Positions 55,103 through 63,623 of a DNA stretch of 64,000 nucleotides are shown here, piece after piece. This DNA is from Pseudoalteromonas umbrosa (GTDB taxonomy: Bacteria; Pseudomonadota; Gammaproteobacteria; Enterobacterales; Alteromonadaceae). The stretch spans positions 1 to 64,000 of the forward strand of contig NZ_JASJUU010000010.1 in assembly GCF_030125375.1 (NCBI RefSeq), in the 5' to 3' direction. Within the stretch, counting starts at the first letter, position 1. Every line of letters begins with the position of its first letter. A program made the position numbers and the translations under genes. The notes beneath the pieces are model-generated. The model was not told the origin of the DNA. It saw only the letters and a program-made list of their open reading frames with translations, and ran no database searches.

Positions 55103-56488
55103 ATGAGTTTAGGTAAGGTCGTCCAAATTATCGGCGCCGTTGTGGACATCGAGTTCCCACAAGACAACGTGCCAGCCGTATATGACGCACTAAAAGTTAC
55201 AGAAGGCGACCTAGCTGGTTTGACACTAGAAGTGCAACAGCAGTTAGGTGGCGGTGTGGTACGTGGTATCGCACTTGGTACTACAGACGGTCTACGTCGT
55301 GGTATCTCAGTAGAAGGCACAGGCGAGCCAATCAAGGTTCCAGTTGGTACAAAGACCCTAGGTCGTATCATGGACGTATTAGGTCAGCCTATTGATGAAG
55401 CAGGTCCAATTGGTGAAGAAGAGCGTATGTCAATTCACCGTGCTGCGCCTTCATACGAAGATCAATCAAGTTCAGTTGAGCTACTAGAAACAGGTATCAA
55501 GGTAATCGACCTTGTATGTCCATTCGCTAAAGGTGGTAAAGTTGGTCTATTCGGTGGTGCCGGTGTTGGTAAAACCGTAAACATGATGGAACTTATCCGT
55601 AACATCGCAATCGAGCACAGCGGTTACTCAGTATTCGCAGGTGTTGGTGAGCGTACACGTGAGGGTAATGACTTCTACCATGAGATGAACGACTCAAACG
55701 TACTAGATAAAGTATCTCTAGTATACGGTCAGATGAACGAGCCACCGGGTAACCGTCTACGTGTTGCACTAACGGGTCTAACGATGGCTGAGAAGTTCCG
55801 TGACGAAGGTCGTGACGTACTTTTCTTCGTAGATAACATCTACCGTTATACACTTGCAGGTACTGAGGTATCAGCACTACTAGGTCGTATGCCTTCAGCG
55901 GTAGGTTACCAGCCAACTCTTGCAGAAGAGATGGGTGTACTACAGGAGCGTATCGCATCGACTAAGACTGGTTCAATCACTTCAATCCAAGCGGTATACG
56001 TACCTGCGGATGACTTGACTGACCCGTCACCAGCTACAACGTTCGCGCACTTAGATGCAACAGTTGTACTTTCACGTGACATCGCGTCTCTAGGTATCTA
56101 CCCTGCGGTAGACCCACTAGATTCAACTTCACGTCAGCTTGACCCTCAAGTAATCGGTAACGAGCACTATGAGACAGCACGTGGCGTTCAGACTGTACTT
56201 CAGCGTTATAAAGAGCTGAAAGACATCATCGCGATCCTAGGTATGGACGAGCTATCTGACGAAGATAAGCAAGTTGTATCTCGTGCTCGTAAGATCCAGC
56301 GTTTCCTATCTCAGCCGTTCTTCGTTGCTGAGGTATTCACTGGTGCACCTGGTAAATACGTATCTCTTAAAGACACAATCTCTGGCTTTAAGGGCATCCT
56401 AAACGGTGATTACGATGATATGCCAGAGCAGGCATTCTACATGGTTGGCTCAATCGACGAAGCAGTTGATAAAGCTAAAAACATGTAA
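55103..56488 (+). CDS. atpD: ATP synthase F1 subunit beta
   Basis: A 461-residue catalytic subunit. The P-loop is GGAGVGKT, the catalytic glutamate is in GVGERTREGND, and the DELSEED-type segment appears as MDELSDEDK. Strong codon preference for CTA leucine and GTA valine is visible throughout. Confidence 0.98.
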   Translation: MSLGKVVQIIGAVVDIEFPQDNVPAVYDALKVTEGDLAGLTLEVQQQLGGGVVRGIALGTTDGLRRGISVEGTGEPIKVPVGTKTLGRIMDVLGQPIDEAGPIGEEERMSIHRAAPSYEDQSSSVELLETGIKVIDLVCPFAKGGKVGLFGGAGVGKTVNMMELIRNIAIEHSGYSVFAGVGERTREGNDFYHEMNDSNVLDKVSLVYGQMNEPPGNRLRVALTGLTMAEKFRDEGRDVLFFVDNIYRYTLAGTEVSALLGRMPSAVGYQPTLAEEMGVLQERIASTKTGSITSIQAVYVPADDLTDPSPATTFAHLDATVVLSRDIASLGIYPAVDPLDSTSRQLDPQVIGNEHYETARGVQTVLQRYKELKDIIAILGMDELSDEDKQVVSRARKIQRFLSQPFFVAEVFTGAPGKYVSLKDTISGFKGILNGDYDDMPEQAFYMVGSIDEAVDKAKNM

Positions 56489-56502
56489 TTTAGGAGGTTG
56501 TT

Positions 56503-56919
56503 ATGGCAATGACAGTACACCTTGATGTAGTAAGCGCAGAGCAGAATTTATTCTCTGGTGCTGTGGCTACAATTCAAGTGACAGGTAGTGAAGGTGAACT
56601 TGGTATTCACCCTGGCCACGCGCCACTCCTGACTGGCCTAAAGCCTGGTATGGTACGTTTGGTTAAAGAAGATGGTGCTGAAGAGTTCATCTACGTTGCA
56701 GGCGGTACGCTTGAAGTTCAACCTAAGACAGTAACTGTTCTAGCGGACGTTGCTATTCGTGGTGAAGAACTTGACGAGCAGGCTGCTGAAGAAGCTAAAC
56801 GTGAAGCTGAAGCACAGCTAGCTTCAGGTACTGCAAGCGAGCTGGATTACCAGCGTGCCGCTATGCAGCTTGAAGAAGCACTTGCTCAGCTACGACTACT
56901 TCGCCAGCTGCGTAAATAA
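56503..56919 (+). CDS. atpC: ATP synthase F1 subunit epsilon
   Basis: A 138-residue subunit with an N-terminal beta-sandwich (GSEGELGIHPGHAPLLTGLKPG) and a C-terminal helical hairpin that can inhibit the motor. Start ATG 56503 lies 5 bp after AGGAGG. Last gene of the operon. Confidence 0.97.
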   Translation: MAMTVHLDVVSAEQNLFSGAVATIQVTGSEGELGIHPGHAPLLTGLKPGMVRLVKEDGAEEFIYVAGGTLEVQPKTVTVLADVAIRGEELDEQAAEEAKREAEAQLASGTASELDYQRAAMQLEEALAQLRLLRQLRK

Positions 56920-56940
56920 GCAGCCACCTATCTGGTTTGA

Positions 56941-56975
56941 AACCCACATGTTGAAAAGCATGTGGGTTTTTTTAT
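56941..56975 (+). terminator. Terminator of the atp operon
   Basis: AACCCACATG (56941-56950) pairs with CATGTGGGTT (56959-56968), followed by a T run. Confidence 0.9.
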
Positions 56976-57215
56976 GCCTGTGATTTTGTGAGCTTTATTT
57001 GTATTACATTAGTTATGTTTTGCGATTAGTGGAATGAAGCTGACTAAGTTTTGCTAAGGTGATGTATATAAATTGAATAAAAATCAAGCTGTAACTCCTT
57101 ACTTTATAACGCTATCCTCTCATACTAGTTACATCAGGTTATATATTAGCTTGAGTAAAATAAAGCTTTGAGTAAAATGGGAATTCGTTAGCAGCCTACG
57201 CGTTTAATACTCACC

Positions 57216-59387
57216 ATGAATGAAGTAAAATTTTCTAGGCAAGTAAAGGAAGTCAGATTTGGTCATTGGGTGCTTGATCCAAAGCGTCAATGCATTTGTG
57301 ATGGTGACACTACTCGTGAACTGGAGCCGCTTTTATTTCGTTTACTTTGCTATTTGATAATTAATAATGAGCAAATAATTACTCGGCAAGACTTGGTAGA
57401 CGATGTATGGAGCCAGAATTACGTTGATGATAATGCAATTAACCGCGCCATGTCGGAGTTGCGAAAGATTTTAAAATCTGAAAAGCAACGCGGTATCGTA
57501 GTGAAAACACATTATCGCAAAGGGTATAGTTTTTTCCTTGAACCTGAAATTATATACTATCCAGATAAGCTTTCTCCAAGTCATACAGAACCAAATCCAA
57601 GTAGTGCGACTTCAACAACATCTCAAGTCTCTAAAAGTGAATCAACAGGTAATGCTGAAAAGGCACCTAATCGTTTTACATGGCTATTTAAAGGGGCTGC
57701 ATTATGTTGCGTTATCGGTTTAACAGTAGCTGTAGGTGTTAAGTTTAGTATTGATGAACAGGTTGAAATAAAGCCTGGTATTATCACTCAAGAGCAGCCA
57801 ATCAAGGAGCATGTGCTATCTTGGGTGCAAGGTAGATATACCTTACTTAATTTATCCCCAAATGATGCCATGGTGGCTTATTCCTTTATCAAACGCGATA
57901 CCGACTATTATTCTCTGGTCGTTAAAAATTTAAAAAGTGGTCACGAGCGCAGGCTCGGTGAGCAGGGGGTAAACTATTACCCGGTTGGTTGGTCTGTGGA
58001 TTCTAATACCATTTATTACCGAATTGTGGATGGTGATAAATGTCAGGTGTGGCAATTAAACGCAGACTTTAGCTCGGGTAGCGAGTATTTATTTGACTGC
58101 AAAATAAGCAGTATGACAGGTGGTGAAGTAAACCAAGGTCGACTTGTTTATGCTAAAAGTGGTTATCGTAATAGAGATGAATTATCTGCTTTAACCAACA
58201 GGGATTTGGTAACTGGTGATGAGTTTCAGATTACCTCTCCGAATTTGAACTCCTATGGAGATCGTTTTTTAACTTATATACCAGAAAAAGAAATAATATT
58301 GTTTGAGCGTCGTCAGTACGATACGAATGAGTTGTATATGACAGACCCTGATGGTGGTAATCAAATTAAGATTTATGATTCTCCATCGCGTATTTGGGGG
58401 CTTAATTATGATGATAAGACTGAGCAACTAGTATGGTTTAATAATGCAGAGAATATTGTTTATGGTTTTTCGCTGAGAGAAATGCGCTTGGTGAAAGCAC
58501 AAAAGCTATTAACTGATCAGTTCTATGCAAATTATGAAATACTCAACAGTCACGACCTATTAATGACTAGTTACCCTTTTGTTTTAGACATTTATAGTCT
58601 AGATAAGCAAGGTAAAGAGCTGGCGCCGCTCATCAATAGTAAACGTGAAGACACAAGAGCGATAGAAGTGCCCAATGGTTTCTTATTCTTAACACGTCTA
58701 GGACATTTATATCAAATTCATCAAATGAGTCATGATGGTCAAGTTACGCCTTTGGGATTACCTAATGCTAAGTACAAGGCGCTTCGCTATAACCAAGCAA
58801 CGAATGAGTTATTGATCCAATTTGCTCGAAAAATTGAAGTGTATAATTTGAGTGATTTATCTCTTTCGATGTCTAAACCAGTTGAAGGTACCTTGGTCTC
58901 GGTTGAGTATTTAAGTGATAATGAAATAAGTTATACAGTTATTGATGATCAGAAGATGAATAGCCGTGCGTATGTTTGGTCTAACGTGGATGGGCATGTT
59001 AGAGAGCTTCCTATCCAAAGCACCTTATGGTTGGATAGACTAGATGAAGACACATTAATTACACTCTCTTCTAATGACATTATTTCTGCTTTTGACTTAC
59101 GCAGTGGCGAAGTGATTCATCGTGTAGAGTTACCTCCTGCAAAATATAAGCATTCGGTTGCTATTTTGGATGGCAATATTTATCACTCGAATGGCGAGCG
59201 TATATCTAAAATTGATTTCTCATCAGATGTAACCATTGAAACTATATATACAGTCAATAATCCTAAGTTGTTCATTGAACAAATACGGGCTTCTGAATCA
59301 GGCCGACTGCTCACAGATATTATAGAGACTGTAGAAAATCAGCTGTTAAAAGTATCGATGATAAACACAGGTAATAACCTTAATTAG
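57216..59387 (+). CDS. CadC/ToxR-type membrane regulator with propeller-like sensor domain
   Basis: A 723-residue one-component regulator. The cytoplasmic OmpR-type winged helix (about 12-108) has RLLCYLI, RQDLVDDVW, INRAMSELRKIL and HYRKGYSF. A Ser/Thr-rich linker precedes a single membrane segment at about 157-176. The periplasmic domain has repeated WSVDSNTIYYR-, DPDGGNQIK- and LSPNDAMVAY-type blades like TolB or WD-type beta-propellers. No clear ribosome-binding site precedes the ATG. It is the first gene of the accessory region and could control the peptide units downstream; that link is only positional. Confidence 0.82.
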   Translation: MNEVKFSRQVKEVRFGHWVLDPKRQCICDGDTTRELEPLLFRLLCYLIINNEQIITRQDLVDDVWSQNYVDDNAINRAMSELRKILKSEKQRGIVVKTHYRKGYSFFLEPEIIYYPDKLSPSHTEPNPSSATSTTSQVSKSESTGNAEKAPNRFTWLFKGAALCCVIGLTVAVGVKFSIDEQVEIKPGIITQEQPIKEHVLSWVQGRYTLLNLSPNDAMVAYSFIKRDTDYYSLVVKNLKSGHERRLGEQGVNYYPVGWSVDSNTIYYRIVDGDKCQVWQLNADFSSGSEYLFDCKISSMTGGEVNQGRLVYAKSGYRNRDELSALTNRDLVTGDEFQITSPNLNSYGDRFLTYIPEKEIILFERRQYDTNELYMTDPDGGNQIKIYDSPSRIWGLNYDDKTEQLVWFNNAENIVYGFSLREMRLVKAQKLLTDQFYANYEILNSHDLLMTSYPFVLDIYSLDKQGKELAPLINSKREDTRAIEVPNGFLFLTRLGHLYQIHQMSHDGQVTPLGLPNAKYKALRYNQATNELLIQFARKIEVYNLSDLSLSMSKPVEGTLVSVEYLSDNEISYTVIDDQKMNSRAYVWSNVDGHVRELPIQSTLWLDRLDEDTLITLSSNDIISAFDLRSGEVIHRVELPPAKYKHSVAILDGNIYHSNGERISKIDFSSDVTIETIYTVNNPKLFIEQIRASESGRLLTDIIETVENQLLKVSMINTGNNLN

Positions 59388-59426
59388 GCTGGGAGCTTCC
59401 CTTTGTGTAGGTGGCTCTTTAGGATG

Positions 59427-59464
59427 AAAACGCTCGATATATCTTATCGGGCGTTTTGCCTTTT
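59427..59464 (+). terminator. Terminator after the CadC-type regulator
   Basis: AAAACGCTCGATA (59427-59439) pairs with TATCGGGCGTTTT (59445-59457, one G-T pair), followed by GCCTTTT. Confidence 0.8.
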
Positions 59465-60240
59465 AGGGAGGTGATTGGCTTACTAAAGGGGACTTCACTA
59501 TGTTTCAGGCTAGGGGGCTGATTATATTTCGTTTCATATCGTCGCTTACTGATAACGAGCACTTACCATCCTCTGGATATTTTATGAAGCACTTCTTGGG
59601 CACTATATACTTTTAAATTACTTACCAAGGTAGTGATTACCTTTACTCGTAGAGAGGGACTATAAAAGTCTAGCTCTGAGATGTGTTATACGTAGATGGG
59701 GCTGGCACTTCGATAAAGTCTATTTAGACTATAAGTGCGGCTGGTGATATGTTTATTTTATACATGTGCATACTAACTACTACTCTAGATCAGGTTTTGT
59801 GCACGGTACTATGTTGCGTCACATGTTGTGATAATAAAAGTAGCTCACTTACTAAGTACACTTTAATAACGGAAATAACCCGAGCTATTTTTTAATATCT
59901 GTAGCTTTAAGATTTGATGTGGCATTCTTTGGTTCAGACAAAACATACGATATTTCACGTTGGTTATGTAGGGCCAATCTATTAGGGGCTGGCTGCAAAG
60001 CGCCAATAAAGACTGTTAATTTTCCTAACTAGCTTAACGACCTTGGGGTCGTATTTCACTCTTTTTTCAATTTTCAGCAGGTAACGTGTCAGTCCTATTT
60101 AGGAGTGAGTATGACTTTTTTATTGGGTGCAGCGTTATTGTAAAGCTACTTTTATCATAAGATCTCCTTGTAATAACTCCGAATTACCACTTACTTTTTG
60201 TTAACAGTAGGCTCTCACTAAGTCATATTTTTTATTTGTT
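59465..60240. other. AT-rich gap without a recognisable gene
   Basis: No ORF with a ribosome-binding site and plausible composition is seen. A small hairpin ACGACC/GGTCGT (60037-60052) is followed by a T-rich stretch and may end a transcript. A segment near 60095-60130 is similar to one near 61880-61920, so the duplication described downstream may extend weakly into this gap. Confidence 0.4.
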
Positions 60241-60290
60241 TAATAATCAGTAGCTTAATAAATATTACGAGAGATTTCATAAGGTTTGAT

Positions 60291-60362
60291 ATGTACCATT
60301 TTTATTACGGCTACGTTAATGTAGAAATCAGTGAAGCACACGAAGATGTGCAAAATAATTAA
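60291..60362 (+). CDS. Conserved micro-ORF, copy 1
   Basis: A 23-residue reading frame (MYHFYYGYVNVEISEAHEDV...) with TAAGG ahead of its ATG, ending 27 bp before the peptide gene. Copy 2 at 62071 keeps NVEI(S/T)EA and DVQ at the same distance upstream of the second peptide, so both the frame and the spacing are conserved. It may be a translated leader peptide or a small protein. Nothing similar is known to me. Confidence 0.4.
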   Translation: MYHFYYGYVNVEISEAHEDVQNN

Positions 60363-60389
60363 CTACAAAAATCATCAAGGACTCAAGTA

Positions 60390-60578
60390 ATGGTACTTTC
60401 TCTAAAAACAAAAAAACTTAAAACACTTTCTCAAAATGAAAAATTAGGTACAAAGCAAACAAAGCTAATTGGAGGAGGTTATTTAACGATTGATGCAGGT
60501 CAGTATGTAGATTGCGCAGCAAACGATAGAGGGCCTAATACGGATACTGTAACACAAAGTAAAAACGCCTCACTTTGA
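60390..60578 (+). CDS. GG-leader peptide, copy 1
   Basis: A 62-residue peptide. The leader MVLSLKTKKLKTLSQNEKLG...KLIGGG is 30 residues long and lysine-rich. The tail has YLTIDAGQYVDCAANDRG and one copy of the PNTDTVTQ motif, ending SKNASL. AAGGA lies 9 bp before the ATG. The leader type resembles precursors of RiPPs exported by C39-peptidase transporters, with cleavage after the glycines; this is inference. One cysteine and several Thr/Ser/Asp residues could be modification sites. Confidence 0.75.
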   Translation: MVLSLKTKKLKTLSQNEKLGTKQTKLIGGGYLTIDAGQYVDCAANDRGPNTDTVTQSKNASL

Positions 60579-60637
60579 TAGATTGGTATCTTGATACTTA
60601 ATTTCTAGTTTTGAACATCAAGCTGTTAAAAATTCAT

Positions 60638-60655
60638 AAAGCCTCATGTGGCTTT
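60638..60655 (+). terminator. Weak hairpin after peptide copy 1
   Basis: AAAGCC/GGCTTT stem with a 6-base loop and no long T run. The equivalent place after copy 2 (about 62425-62445) has a degenerate version. It could reduce, rather than stop, readthrough to the following gene. Confidence 0.35.
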
Positions 60656-60706
60656 AAGCAAATAGAAGTCGTAACAAAATCAGCATTGCGCCAAATGCAT
60701 CTAAAT

Positions 60707-60751
60707 AGCATATGAATAGGTCATTTTTAGTGAGTCACTTATTCATATGCT
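60707..60751. repeat. Conserved 12-bp inverted repeat, copy 1
   Basis: AGCATATGAATA (60707-60718) and TATTCATATGCT (60740-60751) are perfect complements with a 21-base loop, between the peptide gene and the lipoyl-like gene. Both arms are kept exactly in copy 2, although the loop has changed. Confidence 0.7.
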
Positions 60752-60820
60752 TTATAGGTGCCTATCTTATACTCCAAATGTGATATTTCACCAAAAGCAG
60801 GATATTTTTTAAGGATTGAT

Positions 60821-61354
60821 ATGAAAAGTTTACTGGCTTTTTCTCTAATCTTACCGACTTATGATGCACCTATGGTTGGGCAATTATACTTACAGGCGCC
60901 AGCAGTAGAGTATTATTTTACTCGTGAGACCGGGTTTGCTACGCGAGCAAAAAAACTAGAGGTAGGTAAGCTCGTTGAGAAAGGTGAGGAGTTAGCGAGG
61001 TTTAAACCGGATACAGAGGGCGGCGAAAGCAAAGTATATATATCTAACATGAAGGGGTATATTGAGTTTATCAAGGACACTCAGTCTTTGTTGGAGTCAG
61101 GTGAGTTGGTTGCTAAAATTTCTTCAGATCATGCATTTGGCAATTATTACTTCGATACGAATTATGACTTAAGTAATATCACTCAAAATGTGTGGTTATG
61201 CACGGATAAGAAGCCTGTTAAATTGAATGTCGATGGCATATTAAAAAATAGTTTGTTGATATCTGTAGAATTGGTAGAAATTAGATACAATGAATTAGTT
61301 GAGTTGTCTTCTGGGCAAGTATTGTTATATGCCAACTTAAGTGATTGTGGGTAA
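60821..61354 (+). CDS. Lipoyl/HlyD-like domain protein of unknown function
   Basis: A 177-residue protein; ATG 60821 follows AAGGA. The N-terminus MKSLLAFSLILPTYDA is short and hydrophobic, perhaps an export signal or anchor. Residues about 35-115 have two short repeats with the barrel-sandwich pattern seen in lipoyl domains and membrane-fusion proteins: KLEVGKLVEKGEELARFKP and then KGYIEFIKD...LLESGELVAKI. The lysine of a true lipoylation site (DKA) is absent. It may be a reduced adaptor of a peptide exporter. Family not recognised. Confidence 0.5.
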   Translation: MKSLLAFSLILPTYDAPMVGQLYLQAPAVEYYFTRETGFATRAKKLEVGKLVEKGEELARFKPDTEGGESKVYISNMKGYIEFIKDTQSLLESGELVAKISSDHAFGNYYFDTNYDLSNITQNVWLCTDKKPVKLNVDGILKNSLLISVELVEIRYNELVELSSGQVLLYANLSDCG

Positions 61355-62020
61355 TTGATCCATATTGAATTCATTTCTTTTTCCAATTCATTTATTCATC
61401 GTCAATATCCTGTGCTAACTATAGACTTTTTAAGTTGGCGAAAAACTTTCTTAATACCTCTCAGATGTTTAAGTATCTTAAGTGTACGCCCAACGTTTTT
61501 TGTTCACCTATTTATCTAAAGCCTCAACTAACGCATTAACAATATTCAAAAATATGTCAGTCAGGTCTAAAGATCATTGATGCTGTACTTTGATCTAAAT
61601 TCGCAGATTATTGATATCTAAATAAACCTAGGCTGTCATAGCTTTTTATTCAGGTTTGGCACTCTTAGATCCAAAGATACTCTCTTTACCTAGCACATAG
61701 GGGTTTTATAGCACTGTCGAATATGCATTCTGATAAGGTGCTCTAAGTAGTGTTATGTAGATCACACATAGATTCTATTGATAGTCGGTAATTAAAAGGC
61801 GAGTAGGTAACTACTTATGTTCTTATTGATGCATTTTTTATTTTGTTAACCAAGTTCAACTTGGAAAATTATTGGCCTATTTAGAGGTGTCCCTGACTTT
61901 TACTGAGTTTTGTACCTTGTATATTTCCTTTTTTCAGAACTGCGCGTTGGTTTAAATTCCGATTTTCCACCCGTTTCATGGTGACTGTATTTCCTTACCG
62001 AATTGTGTTTTTTATTTGTA
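61355..62020. other. AT-rich gap between the two peptide units
   Basis: No gene with a convincing start and ribosome-binding site. Composition is AT-rich and unlike the housekeeping part of the window. It probably contains the promoter of the second unit, but I could not choose a clear -35/-10 pair. Confidence 0.4.
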
Positions 62021-62070
62021 TATTAATCAGTAGTTTATAGAAATGTTCGAGAGATTTAATAAGGTTTGAT

Positions 62071-62148
62071 ATGTACCAATGTCACTGCAGGTACGCTAAT
62101 GTAGAAATCACTGAAGCATACAAAGATGTGCAAAAAAAACTAATATAA
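62071..62148 (+). CDS. Conserved micro-ORF, copy 2
   Basis: A 25-residue frame (MYQCHCRYANVEITEAYKDV...) preceded by TAAGG, the counterpart of the micro-ORF at 60291. Start-to-start distance to the following peptide ATG is 99 bp in both copies. Substitutions keep the frame open, with NVEI, EA and DVQ shared. Confidence 0.4.
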   Translation: MYQCHCRYANVEITEAYKDVQKKLI

Positions 62149-62169
62149 AAACCATCAAGGAACTAAAGC

Positions 62170-62376
62170 ATGTTACTTTCTCTAAAAACAAAAACACTTA
62201 AAATTCTTTCTCAAAATGCAAAACTTGGCGCACAGCAAACAAAGCAAATAGGTGGTGGAAATAAATACACAGGACCTAATACAGATACTGTGACACAATT
62301 CGCTGCACCCAATACAGATACAGTGACACAATATGCTGCGCCTAATACTGATACTGTGACACGCATCAATAACTAA
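62170..62376 (+). CDS. GG-leader peptide, copy 2, with triple tandem repeat
   Basis: A 68-residue peptide. The leader MLLSLKTKTLKILSQNAKLG...KQIGGG matches copy 1. After NKYTG the tail is three 11-residue units: PNTDTVTQFAA, PNTDTVTQYAA and PNTDTVTRINN. No cysteine is present, so lanthionine bridges cannot form in it. Repeated cores are a feature of some multi-core RiPP precursors, where each unit becomes one product, and of repetitive adhesin or bacteriocin segments. Which applies is unknown. Confidence 0.75.
   Translation: MLLSLKTKTLKILSQNAKLGAQQTKQIGGGNKYTGPNTDTVTQFAAPNTDTVTQYAAPNTDTVTRINN
62275..62373 (+). repeat. Three tandem 33-bp repeats inside the peptide gene
   Basis: Units at 62275-62307, 62308-62340 and 62341-62373, differing mostly at third codon positions over the PNTDTVT part, which points to selection on the peptide. 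The first copy of the gene (60390-60578) has only one unit. Confidence 0.9.
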
Positions 62377-62491
62377 TTTGCTTTTGCCTAGCAGTTAAAA
62401 AAGCAAGCTGTAATAAAATCAGAAACCCTCAAGCGGCTTTAAGCAAATAGAAGTCGTAACAACGTCGGCGCTACGCCAAGTGCATCTAAAT

Positions 62492-62536
62492 AGCATATGA
62501 ATAGATAATTTCTAGTGAGTTGTTTATTCATATGCT
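62492..62536. repeat. Conserved 12-bp inverted repeat, copy 2
   Basis: AGCATATGAATA (62492-62503) and TATTCATATGCT (62525-62536), identical arms to the repeat at 60707. Confidence 0.7.
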
Positions 62537-62604
62537 TTATAGATGCCTATCTACTATTTCAAATGTAAAAGTTCATCAAAGTAAACCTCATTTTCAGTGG
62601 AGAT

Positions 62605-63068
62605 ATAAAAAGTTTATTGGCTTTTTTATTATTTTGCCTACTTATAATGCATTTATGGTGAGGTATAGGTACCAACCGCAGAGCTTTATTTTGCTAGTGA
62701 GGCAGGATTTGCTATATGAGCAAAAAAGTTGAACAAGTTCGTTGGAGTACAAGAGAGGTCGGCGAAATTTAAACTGGATACTGGTAGTGGCATGCGCAGA
62801 GTGTCTATATCTAACATGAAAAGTATATTGAGTTTGTCGGTGCTCAGCCCGATCTGAAATAAGCCGGGCTAGTGGTTATGACTCGTTCTAATTATAACTT
62901 AAGTACTACCTCTCAAGGTGTGTGGTTATACACGGATAAGCAGTCAATTATATTTAACCTTGATAGCGCAGAAAAAGCTGTCTCACAGTTCTTATTGAAC
63001 AAGCATAAATCAGTGGATTGCCTTCTGGGTAAGTGCTGCTACATATTAATTTAAGTGATTATGGCTAA
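62605..63068 (+). pseudogene. Decayed copy of the lipoyl/HlyD-like gene
   Basis: The DNA follows the gene at 60821 from its start (AAAAGTTTATTGGCTTTT) to its end (TTTAAGTGATTATGGCTAA) but the start codon is ATA, there are frameshifts and stops (for example around 62728 and 62860), and part of the middle is missing. Residual pieces such as ISNMK, YNLSTTSQGVWLYTDK are still readable. The paired peptide gene remains intact. Confidence 0.8.
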
Positions 63069-63623
63069 TTGAGGTTTTTTAGCACATCCATTTTGCATAC
63101 GCTTTATCTTTCTTGTATCCCTTTTTAACATCAACTCCCCGTTCTAAATACAATTGAGAATAGCTGCTTTTAATGACTATATAGTTTGGGTTGGGGTTAG
63201 TGTGTCTGGCACAAGGTAGAGTTAACACTTCTGGTTAATGCGCTGCTTATATGTGAATTGTCGTTTCATACAAAGTTTACTTATGACTACTTTCTTATGA
63301 GTCAAACGACGGTATGTGTGGCACCGATTGGATTAAATCACTAAATCTACACATCACTACTTAGATATTACTTTATCGATTATTTTTTACTTGTTTTGCT
63401 CGTTATTATTTAAATGTGTGTATGGAGAAATAATTCTTATTTGGTGTTTTATGTGCCCATTATCAAACAATACAAAGTTAATTTCAAAGCGAATATTGTG
63501 AGTTAAGTGATTGTTTTTAATTATTTTATTTTTGTTTTTCGTGTTTTGACGGTGACGTTTTTCAAAGATAAATTAGTACCCATCGTAACAGAGGGTATCC
63601 AATACCTTGAATGTGAGGGAAAA
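63069..63623. other. AT-rich gap before the LuxR-like gene
   Basis: No gene is seen. The last 80 bp contain the candidate promoter listed separately. The rest is AT-rich with no long inverted repeat that I noticed. Confidence 0.4.
63546..63574 (+). promoter_or_regulatory. Candidate promoter of the LuxR-like gene
   Basis: -35 TTGACG (63546-63551), 17-bp spacer, -10 TAAATT (63569-63574), 50 bp before the ATG at 63624. Confidence 0.5.

Noticed and set aside
56060..56085. parS-like TTTCACGTGACA inside atpD
   Set aside because: Only the central part matches; the outer bases of the palindrome are wrong and it encodes conserved AtpD residues.
60037..60052. Short ACGACC/GGTCGT hairpin as a firm terminator
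   Set aside because: Stem of 6 bp and no gene directly upstream; too weak to list as a terminator.
62520..62732. 70-residue plus-strand ORF after peptide copy 2
   Set aside because: It runs through one arm of the inverted repeat into a decayed stretch homologous to the lipoyl-like gene and has no ribosome-binding site.
62872..63054. 60-residue plus-strand ORF
   Set aside because: It is a fragment of the pseudogene copy of the lipoyl-like gene, in frame with the original C-terminal part.
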